A DNA stretch of 64,000 bases from Kappaphycus alvarezii (GCA_002205965.3 NADL03000041.1:310001-374000); one strand, 5' to 3'; numbered from the stretch's first letter, positions 31,005-45,481 are shown. A program made the numbers and translations. Notes: generated by a model not told the origin, from the sequence alone.

Positions 31005-32890
31005 TGGAATGAAATTGAATCTGTCTTAAAGTTAATTTTGAAAAATAGAGCAATTATTTTCACTGTCAGTAAAGAAGTAATTTAACTCCAATTTGTAATC
31101 ACCAAGGGACAAGGAATTGTTTTAAGTGGAAACATGAAAATATTTATAATATGTTTAAACCAGATTTTTACAAATAAAAAAAACTACTGTACCCTTCATT
31201 TTCTAAATACCGGTTGAAAGATATTCAAACCGATATAAATTTTATTAAAGTTCAATATTCATTCAAAAAGGAACCATTCGGTACAATTCTGTGGTATATC
31301 GAAAACTGTGCTTTTCAAATGAAATATACTTGGTGTTGAATTTGTTCACTCGTTACACCTTCAATATCTGCACAGATTCATACTTTCCTTGCAAATTTGT
31401 GCTCTACTTTTCATCCAGTTCAAATTGCTGAAATTTTCTCATTGGGTATTTCATTATGTCCTATCGTAAGACAAAAATACTATTAATTTCGCCTTATATC
31501 TGTAGATAAACAAATCTGGTCTACTAATAGAAGTAATTTGAGGAAGAAGGGCACACAAATTTTACACTTCTTTTGGGAAATTGGGCGCCATGTCGATAAC
31601 GCGGAGAATTTCATTATTATGGAGTTTCGGAATGTTTATCTTCTATGCGCTTAAAGCTAACCTGGAAAAACGTACATATTATTTTAACTTGAGCGGTCTA
31701 ATTTGCCTAGAGTTACAATAATTTTGATTTTCAGGACGAGAATATGCATTTGAAGCTTCTTGACCTTCCTTCAACTGAGTTTAATTCGTATGAAAATAAA
31801 ATAAATAAACACTTTTATTCAATAGAAAAATTAAAAATAGAAAAATAGAAAAGTAGAAAAACAGAAAAACAGAAAAACAGAAAAACAGAAAATAATTGGT
31901 CTTGATTTGTTTTGAGAAGCAAAAATATATTTGGTTGACATTAAATTGTGAAGGAGAAAAGTTGTCATTTGAGACTCGATTCAATTAAAATTTTGAAATC
32001 AGCGCCTCCTGAATTACTGCAAGAGTTCCCTACTCTGCCGAAAACAAGTAATTTATTTTGGCGAGAGCGTAATGTGAAACAGCTTGGGGAAATACTAGTA
32101 CTAGAGCTACTTGAACCTACGGAGGGGTGGTCAAAAAATTTCATTGGTTCAACTGAAAGTGCGGAAGCTATTTTGGCCAATATAAGAAGTCAGTAATGTC
32201 AAAAATTGTAAGAAGCATCTCTGGATATAGAGGATCACTCGTTATGAGCATATAGTTTTGGCACCACCAAACAGGGATACTCCAAAATTCAATTAAAATG
32301 AATGATATGTTGCTGACTCGATACAAGCAACTGTTACTTTGTTGGCAGTATTCACCTTGAACACTACCATTGGTCAAAGAAATGCACTTCGTCGCGACTA
32401 TGCAGCCACGTACGATCCCGATGACGGTAACTGTCCATCCGCTACAGAGAAAGTACCGTCCCTCCTGGGCACGGGCTCACTTCATCCCCAGCCAAACTCC
32501 ACTGATCGCAACCAACGTAACTAAATCATGCGTAAGACCCTCAAAATACCCCAAAAATAACATTCACTCTTGAGCACGACCGACGGAAGGATGAAAAAGA
32601 ATAATTCAGCTACTCAACCCTCTCCGCTTCGTGCAAGAATTAGTTCAGACTCACGTTTCTCCCGCACCAGCCGGTCCTATCATGAGCAGTCAAAAGCAAA
32701 AACGTTTACAAAGACATGTCATCATCAACTCACATTTAAAAGTGTAACTGACACAGGGAAGGCCTATGTCCGGCCTTTAAAGCATCGATTTTCGAATGAA
32801 TTTCAGCTCAGAAAGGGCGTCTCCATTGCGTTGATACGCGGCTCACAAAACGAAAAGGGATGCTACTGTAAGAGCCCCAAATATGCTCTG
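31005..32890. other. No recognised gene; AT-rich, one microsatellite
   Basis: AT-rich to about 32.0 kb, then nearer average. Short frames occur at 31948-32196 (82 codons, Glu/Leu-rich) and 32570-32902 (110 codons, Arg/Ser-rich). The second runs into the Tigger-like transposase and may hold a decayed N-terminal part of it, but no helix-turn-helix was clearly recognised. Confidence 0.4.
31823..31894 (+). repeat. A-rich microsatellite (AGAAAAAC)n
   Basis: Four AGAAAAAC units in a row, preceded by AT/AG-rich degenerate units. Confidence 0.85.
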
Positions 32891-32894
32891 AGAC

Positions 32895-33500
32895 GAAAGT
32901 GAGCCCGCACTGACTTTTTCGGAAGGCTGGGTAATCTATTTCAAAAAAATGGGGGATTTAAATCGTTTCGTTGGGGTCTTTGAAAAAAAGATTCTAGCTA
33001 TGCTGCGAAATATGTGATTAATGCGGATGATACAGAGCTATTTTTCTCCATGCCTCCTGAGAAGTCAATGGCCATCCTGCGACTGCCGGGTCGGAAGAAG
33101 AAAAAGAAGCGGATCACTATTCTTCCGTGTTGAAACGCGGATGGGAGTGAAAACCTTGAGTTGATGTTTATCAGTATGGCTTGGAAACCGAGATTGTCTT
33201 ACAATATAGTGGAAAACAGAACTTACATTTTATTACAACAATGACAAGAAGGCTATGACGACGACCGAGCTTATCTTGAAATGCCCCAAGCTTTTCCAGA
33301 ACTAAGTTTCACAGTTTCGAGGATGCTGGATCTTTTTTCCCTTGGACAAATGTGCAGCGCATTTTCCGTGGAGAAACTGCCTCAGTTTGATAACTTTTAA
33401 GTCTCATTCCATCCTCCCAACGCGAACTCGAGAGTAAAAACACTCAATATTGCTAATATTGCAATTATCATCGCAGCCTCCACAATAAAAAGCATCCTTT
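32895..33500 (+). pseudogene. Tigger/pogo-type transposase remnant (DDE_1)
   Basis: Near 32910 a CENP-B-type segment TFSEGWVIYFKKMG is visible. The DDE core follows: 'YVINADDTELFFSMPPEKSM' holds the first acid, then LRLPGRKKKKKRITILP, an in-frame TGA at 33134-33136, and NADGSENLELMFISMAWKPR. In another frame are 'FYYNNDKKAMTTTELILKC', FFPLDKCAAHF (second acid) and 'HPPNANSRVKTLNIANIAII', which corresponds to the PPNTTSxxQPLD box. This order identifies the Tigger/jerky/pogo branch of the Tc1-mariner superfamily. It is inactive as read, and terminal inverted repeats were not found. Confidence 0.75.
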
Positions 33501-36060
33501 CCCACTACTCTCCGTCCTCCACTCTGCCCTCGTAAATTTACAAGGCCAAGATCCTACAGATTACCCTCTCCCTCAACATCGCTGCCGGAAATTTCATGTC
33601 ATAATTCCGAGGATCCGATCCCTCCTAGCCCTCAGTACCCTACAGGTAGTTGCTCGTCAACTATCTGCGCCACAGTTCCAGTTCCATGCTCTCCCGTTGC
33701 GGCCGTTGTCGAAGCTGGCTCCCCATCCCCACCCACATCTCACCTCGGACGAACCCCTCAACCTTCATATTTTTGACTGTCTCTGTCATTAACAGGCCAA
33801 AGCCCCCTTCTGCCCTCTGCAGTCTTAACTGCTGGCCCTTACCTTCGGTCACTTTGTACGCGCTCTCAACAGCGACCGACCCCGAACTCTTCTCTGTCGC
33901 AACAAATTGCAGCCTCCACGAAATTTAGCATCCTCACTGATTTTAAGAAATTGTAAACCTCCGCAGCTACCGTAGGCCTTACTAACGTAATTAATCTTCT
34001 TGTCCATGTGGAAAATTTACGTGAGTATCTCATGTATGTATGTATGACCGAAAAAATTTCTGCTGTAATCTCGACTCTCTCAAAGAAAATAGTACCGAAA
34101 TCCAATTCCACCTCTACAAAGAGAATGTTTGCTCGCGTTCTCAGCAATAACGAGCTTTCGAAACAGCAGTTTGAATTTATCACTGTGCAATTATGATGTC
34201 ATGTGACGCCTTGTGGTACTTAGTTCCTGTATATGTAAGGAAACAACAGCCTTGACGATATATCAGTGCCGTACATCAATCCAGCCCGTGAACAACGGCT
34301 AACGGTGTCAGTGCATCCAGTGCCAGACTTATTACAGACTCTCTTTTTAGCTCCTCAACAATACTTTTTGCGCAGTTTCATATCCCTTTTTGCATTTTCA
34401 CGTCGTAAAGGATAGCCCGATAGGAGTGATCACCTCGTCACCTGTAAACTGTAAATTACAGACACGATTTCTGCACAGCTCTCCAATCCTGCAAATACTA
34501 CCAAAACTTTCTAAAACCATCAGTGACAATTGGAAACCGTTCCAATCAACAAAATGGCATTTGCTTGTACCTTTCCAATCAGGGTATGTGCCATGCATTG
34601 CATTTTGCAACTAAATTGTCACAAAATGCCTCCTCACCTCATCCATGTCGTTGTACGTCGGCTGATACGCCCGTTTAATTGTGTGCGACATCATTTTGGA
34701 CCGCACTTTTTCGAGTGAAATCTTGAAGTCCAACACTTTTTTAGCCTTGCACGGTGATCCATGGACCATGTAACCTTATACAGTACACTACTTTTTTCGC
34801 TGAAGAAAAACCCGTTATTTTTAAAATCATTTTATCGTGGATTTTGATGGAAAAGCTCCAGTAGAAGGCTTGGGATTTGATTCTTCGGGAAAACAAACAC
34901 ATTTAATCAAACAGTAAGGAATACTAATAATTATGGTGCATACCACACCCCGCGTTTCCCTTCTCATACGTGGTCAATAGTTGTCTCGAAAGAGTTGTTG
35001 AAGCCAAGAGCGTAAGGCGATTCAAGAACTTGAACAGACGATTTTCATGAGATGGGTAGGGCGCTAGCGTCCATTCCCAAATCACGTCAAAATTTGAGTC
35101 ATCATCAGTTTTCACGAGTCGTGACAGCTTTTCGTAGTCCGTTCTTCTTCGGTAGAGAGTTTTCGGGGACAAACCTGGGCTCCCGAATAGTCGCGGCCCG
35201 TTCATCCCGCCTCTGTACGATGAAATTATTGCTAAAGCCCTCTTTTAGCAATTTAGTTTAGAGGATCGAGGAGTTCACAGCCAAATCGGCAACCCCTAAT
35301 CTTGGCACCCTATCTTTGGAAGCAAAAAACCTTGATATCGAATGAGCCCTGCGAGCGACGTGGTAACTATGCGAAGAACGAACGAAGGACGCACTCGTAT
35401 GATAGGACATTTATAAAAAATGACTCAATGTAATAAAGAAATTGAAAAAAAGAACAAAGATGACATGTTATTGGGCCATGGATGATGGATAGCGAGAAGC
35501 AGGAGAACGAGTGAAGACTGAAGAAGCGAGAAGCTGGGAGAGATTTCCCAAGTTGGCCTTTACATAACCCTGTTGCCCAGTTGTGATCCCAAACCAAGTC
35601 TTCTCGCGCAAGAGGTAATTCTGCTACGTGGCTTTAGTCTCTTGTACTTACAGTAAGCATCTGCAGCCGCGGCAGCGATTGAAGAGCGTAGAATAGTAAG
35701 CTGCCCACGGGGCTATCACCAAAAGTGCTTACAGTCAGCCGATACAGCCTTGACCGCGTCACTTGCTTGGAGTTTTAAGTCATAGCCATGTCCAAGCCCC
35801 CTTGTCATATTCACCCATAATTTTCCGATTGAAGTACCCTATTAAACATAGAGAAAAAAAATTCAGATGATTTGCTTCGAGAATTGGGTCACAACAAGTG
35901 GTCGAAAAAGAAAAACTAAACATCACACGGCTGCAAACTTCCATCTAAATAGGGCTCGCGAAAAGCTCGACCGGCTTATTAATCACTTCAGACAATTATG
36001 CAGCATTCTTCGACTCCGATTTTTGCACATTTATTCAATAGTTTTACAGTGGTAAAATCA
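33501..36060. other. No recognised gene
   Basis: Frames up to 105 codons on both strands without recognisable domains (for example minus 34183-33866 and minus 35205-34924). 33.5-33.9 kb is locally C/T-rich and may contain the decayed 3' part of the Tigger-like element. Confidence 0.35.
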
Positions 36061-38220
36061 TTTTCACAGTTCAATGGAGGAAAAGCAGAGGGCCTTTGTA
36101 TTGTTAAACAAACTTGTGCTTCTCTCGAGTAAATTTCTAACAACGGTAATGACGTTCTTTCAAGATGTCTTTACAAACATGATAAAAGAAAAGGAAAGCA
36201 AATTTATGTACCACCAAAAAGATCCTGTGGAGGTGGGACTTTTCCTTTCCACTTATTGAACAGCAAAAGTTTCGTTAGAAGCTCAAATTCATCAGTTGTT
36301 TCCAACCAGGTTAGCAATAACATTACCGTGCAGACGCTACAGTACACAGATATGGGAAATGCAGAGAAATTTCTGTCGTCAGTGCCGAAGGGGGAAAGGA
36401 ATGATAAATTACAGTCCACTCTAAACTTACCCATAGTAATATCTTCGAACGTGGGTTTAAGAGAAACAAAATCTCTGGTGCACGCGATTTTAAGAGCAAT
36501 TCCTCCCCCGTTCCACATTTGGAGCCAGATTTTCGATCCTTTTTTAAGTGTTGGGTAAAATTAGATAAACAAACAAAATGTATTCATCAGTCTGTTATGT
36601 TCACTCGTTATTAGAGGTCGATTTTTGGACGCCTAGCATCTGCTTTGCGTATGGTTTTAAATCAAGATTTTTTAGTATGGAAAATTGAACTTTTGGTGTA
36701 CATTTTTTGCTGTTGTGTTGAGAGGACAATACAAGACATCAAAATGGCCAATAATAGCTGTATCACGCACTAAGGAAGGGAAAAATAAGGACTGCGTGAA
36801 CAGACTCTTTCTACTCTGCAGTAAAAACACGCAAATGCAGTCAGCCAGTTACTGTCCATCTCTAGGCTTTGAGTACTTTCGACAAATTCGGGAAACTCAC
36901 CAGCGAATTTGAAGCCGGTCGTTACACCATCGACGACCAGAAAAGACAATATTTTCCCAAGTTCATTTTTACTCCATACAGACAAGACCGACTTCTTAAG
37001 CTGATCGAAGATACTAATACGCATGCTTCTGGAACCGGCAATTTCTTTGAGAAAGTTTGTGTAATGTATCGCGTCAGTAGCTTTAAAATTGGTTGTAGTT
37101 TCACCCACAGCGACAAAGAAGACATCATAAGGGACCTGAGAAGCATCGGCTTGGCCAGGGCCCTCCCTTTAGCTACGTTGACATTGGACTATTTTGCGCT
37201 CGAAATATACATCGGTTGAAAGGGCTTTTAAGTACTCGAAAACGGGTGGGAAGCGCAGAGAGCATCGGGAGCGATGGGTACGGAGTAGATACATGTGAGG
37301 TGTTGAGATGAAGGCGACGAAATTTAGTCTGTGTCAACCCTTGTCCTGGCAGGACAAGAATGGTGGTAAAATCGGTAAAGGGAGAGCGGATCTGAACGAT
37401 TTGGAGATTGGTGCAAAGAATTGATTTTTTACCTGGAGAAAAACAAACCATGAGAGGCAGATCGCCGTGCTTACAGCTCCGCGAGATGGTGCGCTTCCGA
37501 CCTTTGAAAAGCTGCATTCTCCCTATCCATACAAACTTTGTGATACTTCCGATGGCATTAACAGTGGTGACTTGAAATATCTCATCTCCTTGAGTAAAAT
37601 CGATGAACGCTCTGACGAACTCGTTACATTGTTCATCTCTGAGGCGGCTGACATGTCCCATCTCCATTCTGAGTGTTACAATTGCGAACGACAAAGCGAC
37701 TGGGATCGACAAGAGAGCGTTTGGGATATCCAAAATCTTTACCATAATACTGCAAGATGTAACTGGAAAGTCTTAAATGATTCTCATTGTTAGTATTACC
37801 GCTCAAATATGAGGGCAAACATTTGGAGAAGTAATCGCATCCAATGTCAATATCCGAGGGAAGCGGCTGAGTTTGAGATATAATAGATCAATCGGCAGAG
37901 ACTGATAATGGGGACGGCGAGACTTCTGGTGAACAAGGCTCTTTGTAAGCGCATTCCCCTTCCGCGTTTGGCCATCATTGTCAAGCCGAGATGTACGAAA
38001 ATGTCGCGGGACAGTTGAAATAAACTATGGCAATGAAACCTAAGCGGCTTCGGAAATCAAAGGCGAAAATGACGATGCGACTTTCAAACACCTGTCTTGC
38101 GAAATGGCCTTCGAATATGCGATGCGCTGGGATACAGACTGCCCTACTTTGAGTAATGTACTTTACAGTATTGCGAAGCTGTTGCAATTCGACGTCAGTC
38201 ATCCATCGCAAGGCTGATCA
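36061..38220. other. Unclassified ORF-bearing segment
   Basis: Several medium frames overlap on opposite strands: plus 36256-36558 (100 codons), plus 36869-37219 (116 codons), plus 37467-37793 (108 codons) and minus 37745-37173 (190 codons). The 190-codon frame is the longest, but a frame of that length is not rare by chance over 64 kb at this composition. None matches a family I know. The plus frames could be exons or pieces of one decayed gene, since their composition is protein-like. Confidence 0.25.
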
Positions 38221-41200
38221 CAAATTCTGAAAAAGCTGCTACTGGCAAGGGTACTTTTCCATATCTTGACAGCGGGGCTGGAGCTAGGATATTTTTTCTT
38301 GCTCGGGTAATGAGTAACGGAGGTTAAGGAAGACTTGCACGGCTGCTACTGTTGCGACAAGGAGTAGGGTACGGACTTCTATGCGTTACAGGAGACGGAC
38401 TGGCAGACAGGGTGGTAGACGGGAGAGAGCGAGGGCTATGATTGCGGCGAGGAGAAGGGAGAACCTTTTTCGACCGGGCGTTGAATCCGTACGTGCGCAG
38501 ATGATTTGGGGAACAAGCTGCACCCCACCGCAGCGGTTTTATGTTGATACCGTGATTGAAGATGTTTGGACTGACGTTGTTATATAGTACAAGATATGCA
38601 CTCATACCGGTTATGAAGAGCGAGCTACTTTTAATGGCAGCGAATACATTTGTTATTACTCGCATAATAATCAACGACGCACTCAGACCGAGATATCGGA
38701 AGCAATACTTGTTGAGAACCTACATTAGACAAGAATGAACAGATGAAGTCAATATTTCAGATGATTCCACTGCTGAAGATGTTGTCACCACTTACCGGAA
38801 TCCATTTTCCCTAATCATCCGGCAAAGCATACTCAAGAATTTCGAGTTGTGAACGGTAAAATAATCTTATTGGTCACCTCTCCAATTTTAGTGCCTAAAG
38901 TTATTTCCTCTGCAAATCGCACTCGGAGCGTTGCCAACACTGCAATTGAGGTCATATTCAGTCCCTCAATAGCTGCTGATAAGATCCTTTGGTAAACCTA
39001 CCTAACGAGTACCGTGAGCCGCCTAGTGGCCAATTCCTTTGGATCCATTTGCTCCATGTCTGCCACACCATCACGGTTAGCATCAATCTGATCACATAAG
39101 TCCAGGTTTGAAGTCTTATCAGTTTATTGCTTTTGAAGTTTCTCATCGGCTTGTTCAACAGCACAGTTATACTTACTCTGTTATTTTCTCAAACGCAACG
39201 CTCATACCTATTCGATTCAGATTCCATCGGCCATTAATTCGAATTACAATTTTGCAACAATGTTGCACCCAGTCTCTTAATACTCCTAGTTTACAACTTT
39301 GAACTGGTCCCATGTTCAGAAACGGTGGAGATGTTCATTGTTTATTGTCTCGAGAGCTGTTGTTACTATAACATCTTAACATATTCAAGAGGACGGCACT
39401 TCCGACAAGTGAAAGCGCATACCCAGCGGAGCATTCTCGACTCATCACTACGAAATATACACGCCGTCAGCAATCGAGCTCGATTCCAAACGCCATTAGA
39501 CACTCATGTCAAATGAAATGCACTCAAACAAGATTCATCACCTCCGCAATCCTTTCCATTTTCCTAATTCCCTGCATCGTTTCGATGTCATTTACTTTGC
39601 AAAAACCCCAGCAGATTTTACCACCCACCATTCAAATCAATGTGCGTTAAGCTCCCTTTGGAACTACACAGTACGTGCCGATGGCGATCAAACAAAAACT
39701 TGAGATTTGTACACCGAATAAAACACAGACACAAGCCCTACTACAAAATTAACATGGATATTAATAGTTTACAGTAAAACTGCTCTTCCGATGATATGAT
39801 CTGTATCCACGTTTAAGACATAAAGAGCCAGTGAATGCAAAAGCTCCCGCTCCAAATAGACCCATCAACACTCCAAATTTCTCATTTCGAACCTGCTTAT
39901 CCACATTTTCCCATACTTCCGGCACTTTTCCTTCCCCAATAGCTTGAATGAAGATCGGAGTTGCCATTCTAATCGAGTAAGGGCCGCATATTGTGCCAAC
40001 ATAGCGAGAGATCCAATCATCCCGCGGAAAAAGAGCAGCTAAAGCTGTGCTCTTGATATTTGTTGGCAAAAAACATCATCAGAGTATCCTACAACGTATC
40101 CAATCGACAGATAAGATGCTCGCGAACTGCGGAAGGACGTCAAGAACACCACAGAAATTTGAAAACTGGGTTCGAGACTAATTGGGCAGTGCATAAGCGC
40201 ATAGATGAAAGATGCTAGAATGAGAAGCAATGTCGGGAGAAACGTGTGACTTGATCGTAGGGTTATTGATTCATTCTCCGTCCCCTTTATTAATGTCTCT
40301 GCCTGCAGCAATTAAGCTTCCTTCCCTGCTTGCTGAGATAGAGAAACGCTGATATGTTGTCCTGCATTTTCTCGAAAGGTGTCTGTCGCGGATGTTTAAT
40401 GGCTCTTGTCACAGGTACAATGCGACATGTAATTGCACTTCCTCGCCGCGGATGACAGGGCTTATTTTTATTCCATCCGGGCGGTTTATCGCATGACAAG
40501 ATATCGTTACCCCGCTGGGACGGGAGTGATTGGCAAGAATGATATGGTTACGTTTCTGTTTTATGTTTTGCACAATAAGTTGACGGGAGAGGTTAATACG
40601 AATGTAGAACGACGTGTGGAGTTGTATATCCGATCTTCGAGGCTGTCCGGTGGGATGGCGAGTTACAAGGGCTTCCTTCGGAGAATGCAAAGATTGTGGA
40701 GCGCACTGGACTCCTAACAAAAGAACGGAACATCGGAGTCGCCGTCATAAAACTGCGGATAATGGCATGCGCCAACTCTGATACTGGGGGACAATTTTCC
40801 GGGACCATGCACGCGCATGCAGTACAAAGGGAGATCGCGCCAATGATTTTTGGTTTAATTTTTTAATTGAACCAGGACCACAAATTACCGATCCCACGGC
40901 CAATAATTGTTTTGCGACCCTGGAGGATTGGAATACACCAGCATGCATCGCGACTATGTAGTAGTCGTGCACAATGATCATGCTACGCGTCATTCTGACG
41001 CGCATAAATGTAGACGCATTAAACAGCGCCTTCTTCAACAAAACGAGCACGTCTTGGAACGAGTTTATTGCTTTCAGTAGACCTTTCAAGCCTTCTATGT
41101 GCAATTTATGCACTGCCTCGATCAATGTCCGATTTTGCGATGATTCGTTGGGAACTGCCCAAAGTTGGACCATTATCTATCATTCTGCTCCTCTCTGCAT

Positions 41201-44050
41201 CACACCCCTTAGTGATCTTCCTGGGCTGTTCTTTTAATGACAAGGTTTGAGTTGGGTGGACGTATGGGATACTGCAAAAATGTAGGCACGCAGAATTCAA
41301 GAACCTCAACTTATGACATTTAGTGGCGGAGGCAGTGTGTACAAGGGTGGAGCGGAGGATGGCGCAGTGAGGTAGGAAGTTGTGGGTCTGGTATTTTTCC
41401 TCAAGGAATGAATCATGGGGTGCCATTTATCGACGCTGCGGCTTATAAATTGGCAGTTCCCGACCGGAGAGTAGTATTCGACGTATTTCATCCTGTCGGA
41501 TGGAACGATATGTCTAAAGTTCAATGCTGACGAGAGGTCAAAGATAATTTTTTCGTCGACTGTTGGAATGATCTTGCATTCCAAATGCACTCAACGTGTT
41601 CCATGAGCAGGTAATGCAGATCTGTTAAGTGACGCCCGAAGATGGAATTTTTTTGACCCTGAACGCCAAAAAATGCGAACCATATAGAGAACGGAGCTGA
41701 TTATGTAAGTGAAATGAACACACTGGTAAGCCCAATAAAAATAAGTTCAATAGGTTATATTCTAACTCAGAACTATCTTGGCAGAAGCGAAAGCAGAAGC
41801 ATACACCGATTCAATTAATTTCATCTATGCACGTCTACCACGAACGACACGCTTTGTAATCTGAGGACTAACTGCTGAAGATGATCGCTGGCGCTGTGTT
41901 TTTCTGAGAAAGGACGGCTGAGACACTTGTGAGTTAGTTGGGAGATATTAGTTGGGACGGATGCAGGACGAAAGATTCAGTCTCGGGCGTTGTGTTAGTT
42001 GTAGGTACCACATATTCAGCCGCCCACTGATTTGACGCGTTCTTTTGAGCCTTTAATTTTTCAATGCGCTTTTTAGTATTTCTAGTTCACTTCCATAATT
42101 CCCCGTCCAAAGACCTCTTGTGCTCTTCTGTCTTAGAAAGACAGCGGTTTGCGTTGGAAGTACCAGTTCTCCCGCACCAGGCCGGATTGGCCGGACTTTC
42201 CAGCCCCCATATGTCGCATTCAGCTCTTCGTCGTTCTAGAAAAAGGAATGGTTTCCTCCCCTATTACTCGTGGGTTCAATCTCACCTTCCAAGAAACTAC
42301 CATCAGCACCATGATCGATAATGGCAGGAAATCTATCCTCTAGGGCGCAATTGGCCTCTTATAATGCTACGCGAGACTTCTCATGAGCAAGTTGTGAGCA
42401 TATTTCCTCCACCACATACCATGGGTGATGACGGAAGTCAGTACTACTAGCTGCAGCAGGTTTAGTTATTGGTGGGTCTTCTAAAGATGTGTTATTGGGC
42501 CCCCAATTATCTCGATCCCTACTTGCGTCGTTCTGTATCTCCTCCATTTCCTTCGGGATCTGTTGCTTTCGCCGCTTTGCATAATACTTGCGTAACATAA
42601 TATTCATCTTTTAGTCAATATAACCCTTGATTATCCAGTTTTGTTCCGCTTGATTGTATAATAGCATGGCAATGTCTCTACTTAAGCCTCAACAGCGCCA
42701 TCTCGAAACTCGAGAGGAAGCTTGTAAATATGTACTTCCCAAAGAATATTTGGGTTTCTCCATCCTCCTCAAATTGTAATACGCGTTCCAAATACTGGCT
42801 TTTGACTCTCAGTGCCTTTCTTTTTCTCTCACTGTCAGTTGCAGGTTAAGGAAACTCGATGTATTTTTCCACGTTTAGGGTACATGGGGATCATCATTTT
42901 CTCTTAGTATGGACTCCTTTGCAACCCAAGCAATTTAGACGTGTCTTTTTGGTCCTTGAAACCTGATTGAGATCCTTCCGGAGACGCTCTACGCTGTCTA
43001 ATGCGTATCGGCTTGCGAATAGGAGGAGCTTTTATGTCAGTACGGCAGTCCAGATAGATGGCGATAAGTAATGTGCAGCTTTCAATGAAGCAAGGAGACT
43101 TTGAGGGTTAAATCATGTCAGGACCACGCTGTAATGAAGGCCCTTTCCATGGTTTATACCTCTGAATGCCAAGTCAAGGTTCGTGAAGTATTGGATTTGG
43201 TATTGAAAAAGCCGGTCTTGCATCATTAAGATGTTCGTTTTGCTTGGAACTTGATCAAATATTTCACCTGGTCTTAACGCTGGGCCACAGGGTCTCGATG
43301 TGCAAGTTTCGCTTCATGACACAGTATCATGGATGGCGCCTCCCGTTTTTTTGTTTGTACTTAATCTATTTGGAATGAATTTTTTTGTCTTTTTATCTTG
43401 TTTCCCACATCTTACGTGCTAGCAAGTTCATCAAGATAAATGCAGCGCTTCATTTGTATTCCTGAGTATCTTTGCAGATGGGTGCCTGGAAATCCCATAT
43501 CTCGGAAAAGCATGTGGAATCATCGGAACGCGGTCAATGTTAAAAGGAGAAGTAATCGGATGGCGCTTCTTCCCTACGATACAATTTACTCAAGTGCTAA
43601 CTGTGCGGAAAATCTTCCGCGCCATAAATCTCTGTTTCGAAACTGCAATGGCATTACTGCGGGTAACAGGCCTTCTAGGGACTGTAAATCTTCGATCCTC
43701 GTCCTAAGTTGGCCGTCATAGTTCGGATCGTGCAGGTTCCGCAAAGACTGAGCTTCCGCAGTACCATGCTGATAATAGCAGTTCCGACGATCGTAACGAT
43801 TCCGCGCACCTCAAAGAAGATTCTGATGGTGATGGACAACTGTATTGTGATGTGACTATCGTTGTTCTCCCGCACAGAATGAGATTGGCACTCAAAATAT
43901 GTAGCGGACGTTATTGATGAGGAAAGTAATGAACAAAACGACAGGAAAGATGATGATGACGACGAACCCGGAGGTGTTTCAACTTATCAGGGACACATGT
44001 AATACCTCGCGAACTATTCATAGAATGAGCTTATGAAAAACAAAAGAACA
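38221..44050. other. No recognised gene
   Basis: Scattered frames of 60-140 codons: minus 40069-39761 with one hydrophobic segment, plus 40433-40717 (Arg-rich), minus 41173-40745 (142 codons), minus 42607-42359 (Lys/Arg-rich start, then acidic), plus 43440-43721. None is assignable. The last few hundred bases may belong to the CACTA relic that starts at 44.1 kb. Confidence 0.3.
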
Positions 44051-44089
44051 GTGTCAATATATCTGTCTAATTTAATGCCAGACAGACTC

Positions 44090-45300
44090 TGATGCAGCGG
44101 GTGCTCCAAAACATTGATGCGCCTTTCAGTTTTTGGAAAACATATCTTCGCAATATTTCAAACCACTCTGGGATTGAGAGTACCAAATTCGTCTGTTGTC
44201 GATCACATGATCTCTTTCCTGATTTTTTTGTAGATGAGAAGTGTGACGCGTCCACAATGCGACCTCCTTGCCCAACTTGCGAGGGAAATAGGCACAGAAC
44301 TGCACTACGAAATATTTGAATTTGGTCCTATTCTTCCTCGCCTGCGTGAATGGGCCAAGAATCCAGTGAACATGGGCCTACGGTTTGACTATCTCCACGA
44401 AAACCTCTTCCGTGAAGATTCTAGGGGCGATGATCTGCATTATTGTTATGATGGAGATTTGTTCATGGATATATCTAAGCCAATTACGGGAAGTCTGAAA
44501 ATGCCTACGACTTCCTTGCTGGTCTCTCCACTGATGGATTTCAGGTGTTTGGAAACAACAGCTTTGACTACTGGCCGATCGTATTGCTCATGCTGAACTT
44601 TCCGCCACACATAAGTTTCCAAATGCAGAACAATGCACCAATGGGGTTCGTTGAAGACAAGAGCCAGAAAGCTAATCTAGAGCCATTTCTCTTTCCATTT
44701 GTGTGAGAATTTAACGAGATCACTCGGAATGCCGGTACATATCTTCTGTTTTCTGATGAGATGGAGCGAAGATGCCATATCTATCTGTTATGGATGTGCG
44801 CCGACCATTCAAGGGCAGCACAAGGCTACTGGCACGACTGGCTCTAGTGGCAAACAGCCTTTTCTGTATTGTGAAATTCCAGTGGTGTACCTTGGTTCCT
44901 CACGCAGGTAGTATACTCCGTCTATCTTCCGGGAAAATTTCAACTCTTCTCATGTACCTGGTTCTCTTAGTCGCCTCTCGCGTCGCTATAGTCCTTTGAA
45001 CCCAAGGAGGGGGATCTGGATGAAATTCGAAAGATTATGAGTTATCTAGGGCGAACCGTCGGGGTTCAATCAGTATCACGAGATATAGTATCGGAAAAGA
45101 CAGGAATCGAGAGCGCTGCTCCCTTGTTTCAGTTGTATTCATTGGTTCCATACAGCTAATTTTTTATAGATACAATGCACCTGGGACATGAGATTGCCAA
45201 GTATTTTCTGGAAATATTCAAGGGAGAAAATAGGTATTCGATGCAGATTGACGGCTACATTGATGAAGGGATTTTTATCTCTAAGGAGGGCTGGGGAGGG
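44090..45300 (+). pseudogene. CACTA-superfamily (Tnp2-like) transposase relic
   Basis: Pieces in consecutive plus frames follow the Tnp2 layout. A Cys/His segment (FVCCRSHD and PCPTCEGNRH) lies at 44092-44319. Then come 'FGPILPRLREWAKNPVNMGL' and 'FDYLHENLFREDSRGDD' (44290-44420). The core is 'ENAYDFLAGLSTDGFQVFGN', 'FDYWPIVLLMLNFPPH' (44490-44610) and 'YLLWMCADHSRAAQGYWHDW' (about 44785-44845). Further on are 'GIESAAPLFQLYSLVPYS' and IDTMHLGHEIAKYFLEIF (45100-45225). The first catalytic acid (STDG) and the DTMH region are preserved. Stops and shifts are frequent. CACTA termini were not found. The mitochondrial insert begins immediately to the right. Confidence 0.8.
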
Positions 45301-45481
45301 GTAAATTTATGTTGATTTAATATTTGAAACATATGGTCGGTTACGGCCGGAAATATCCAACATCAATCTTTATAAGGGCTACTATTAGACAACCAAAAAA
45401 CTAAAAAGAATATAAAAAAGCTGTAAAAAAATTCTACAGTATATATTTAGAACAAGTTAACTGCTACATATAGTTATTGAA

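Noticed and set aside
25961..31010. Target-site duplication of the copia element
   Set aside because: The bases flanking the two LTRs (CAAAA and TGGAA) do not match, and the LTR ends are not precise enough.
37173..37745. 190-codon minus-strand frame as a gene
   Set aside because: Length is within chance for a 64 kb window; no domain; overlaps competing plus frames.
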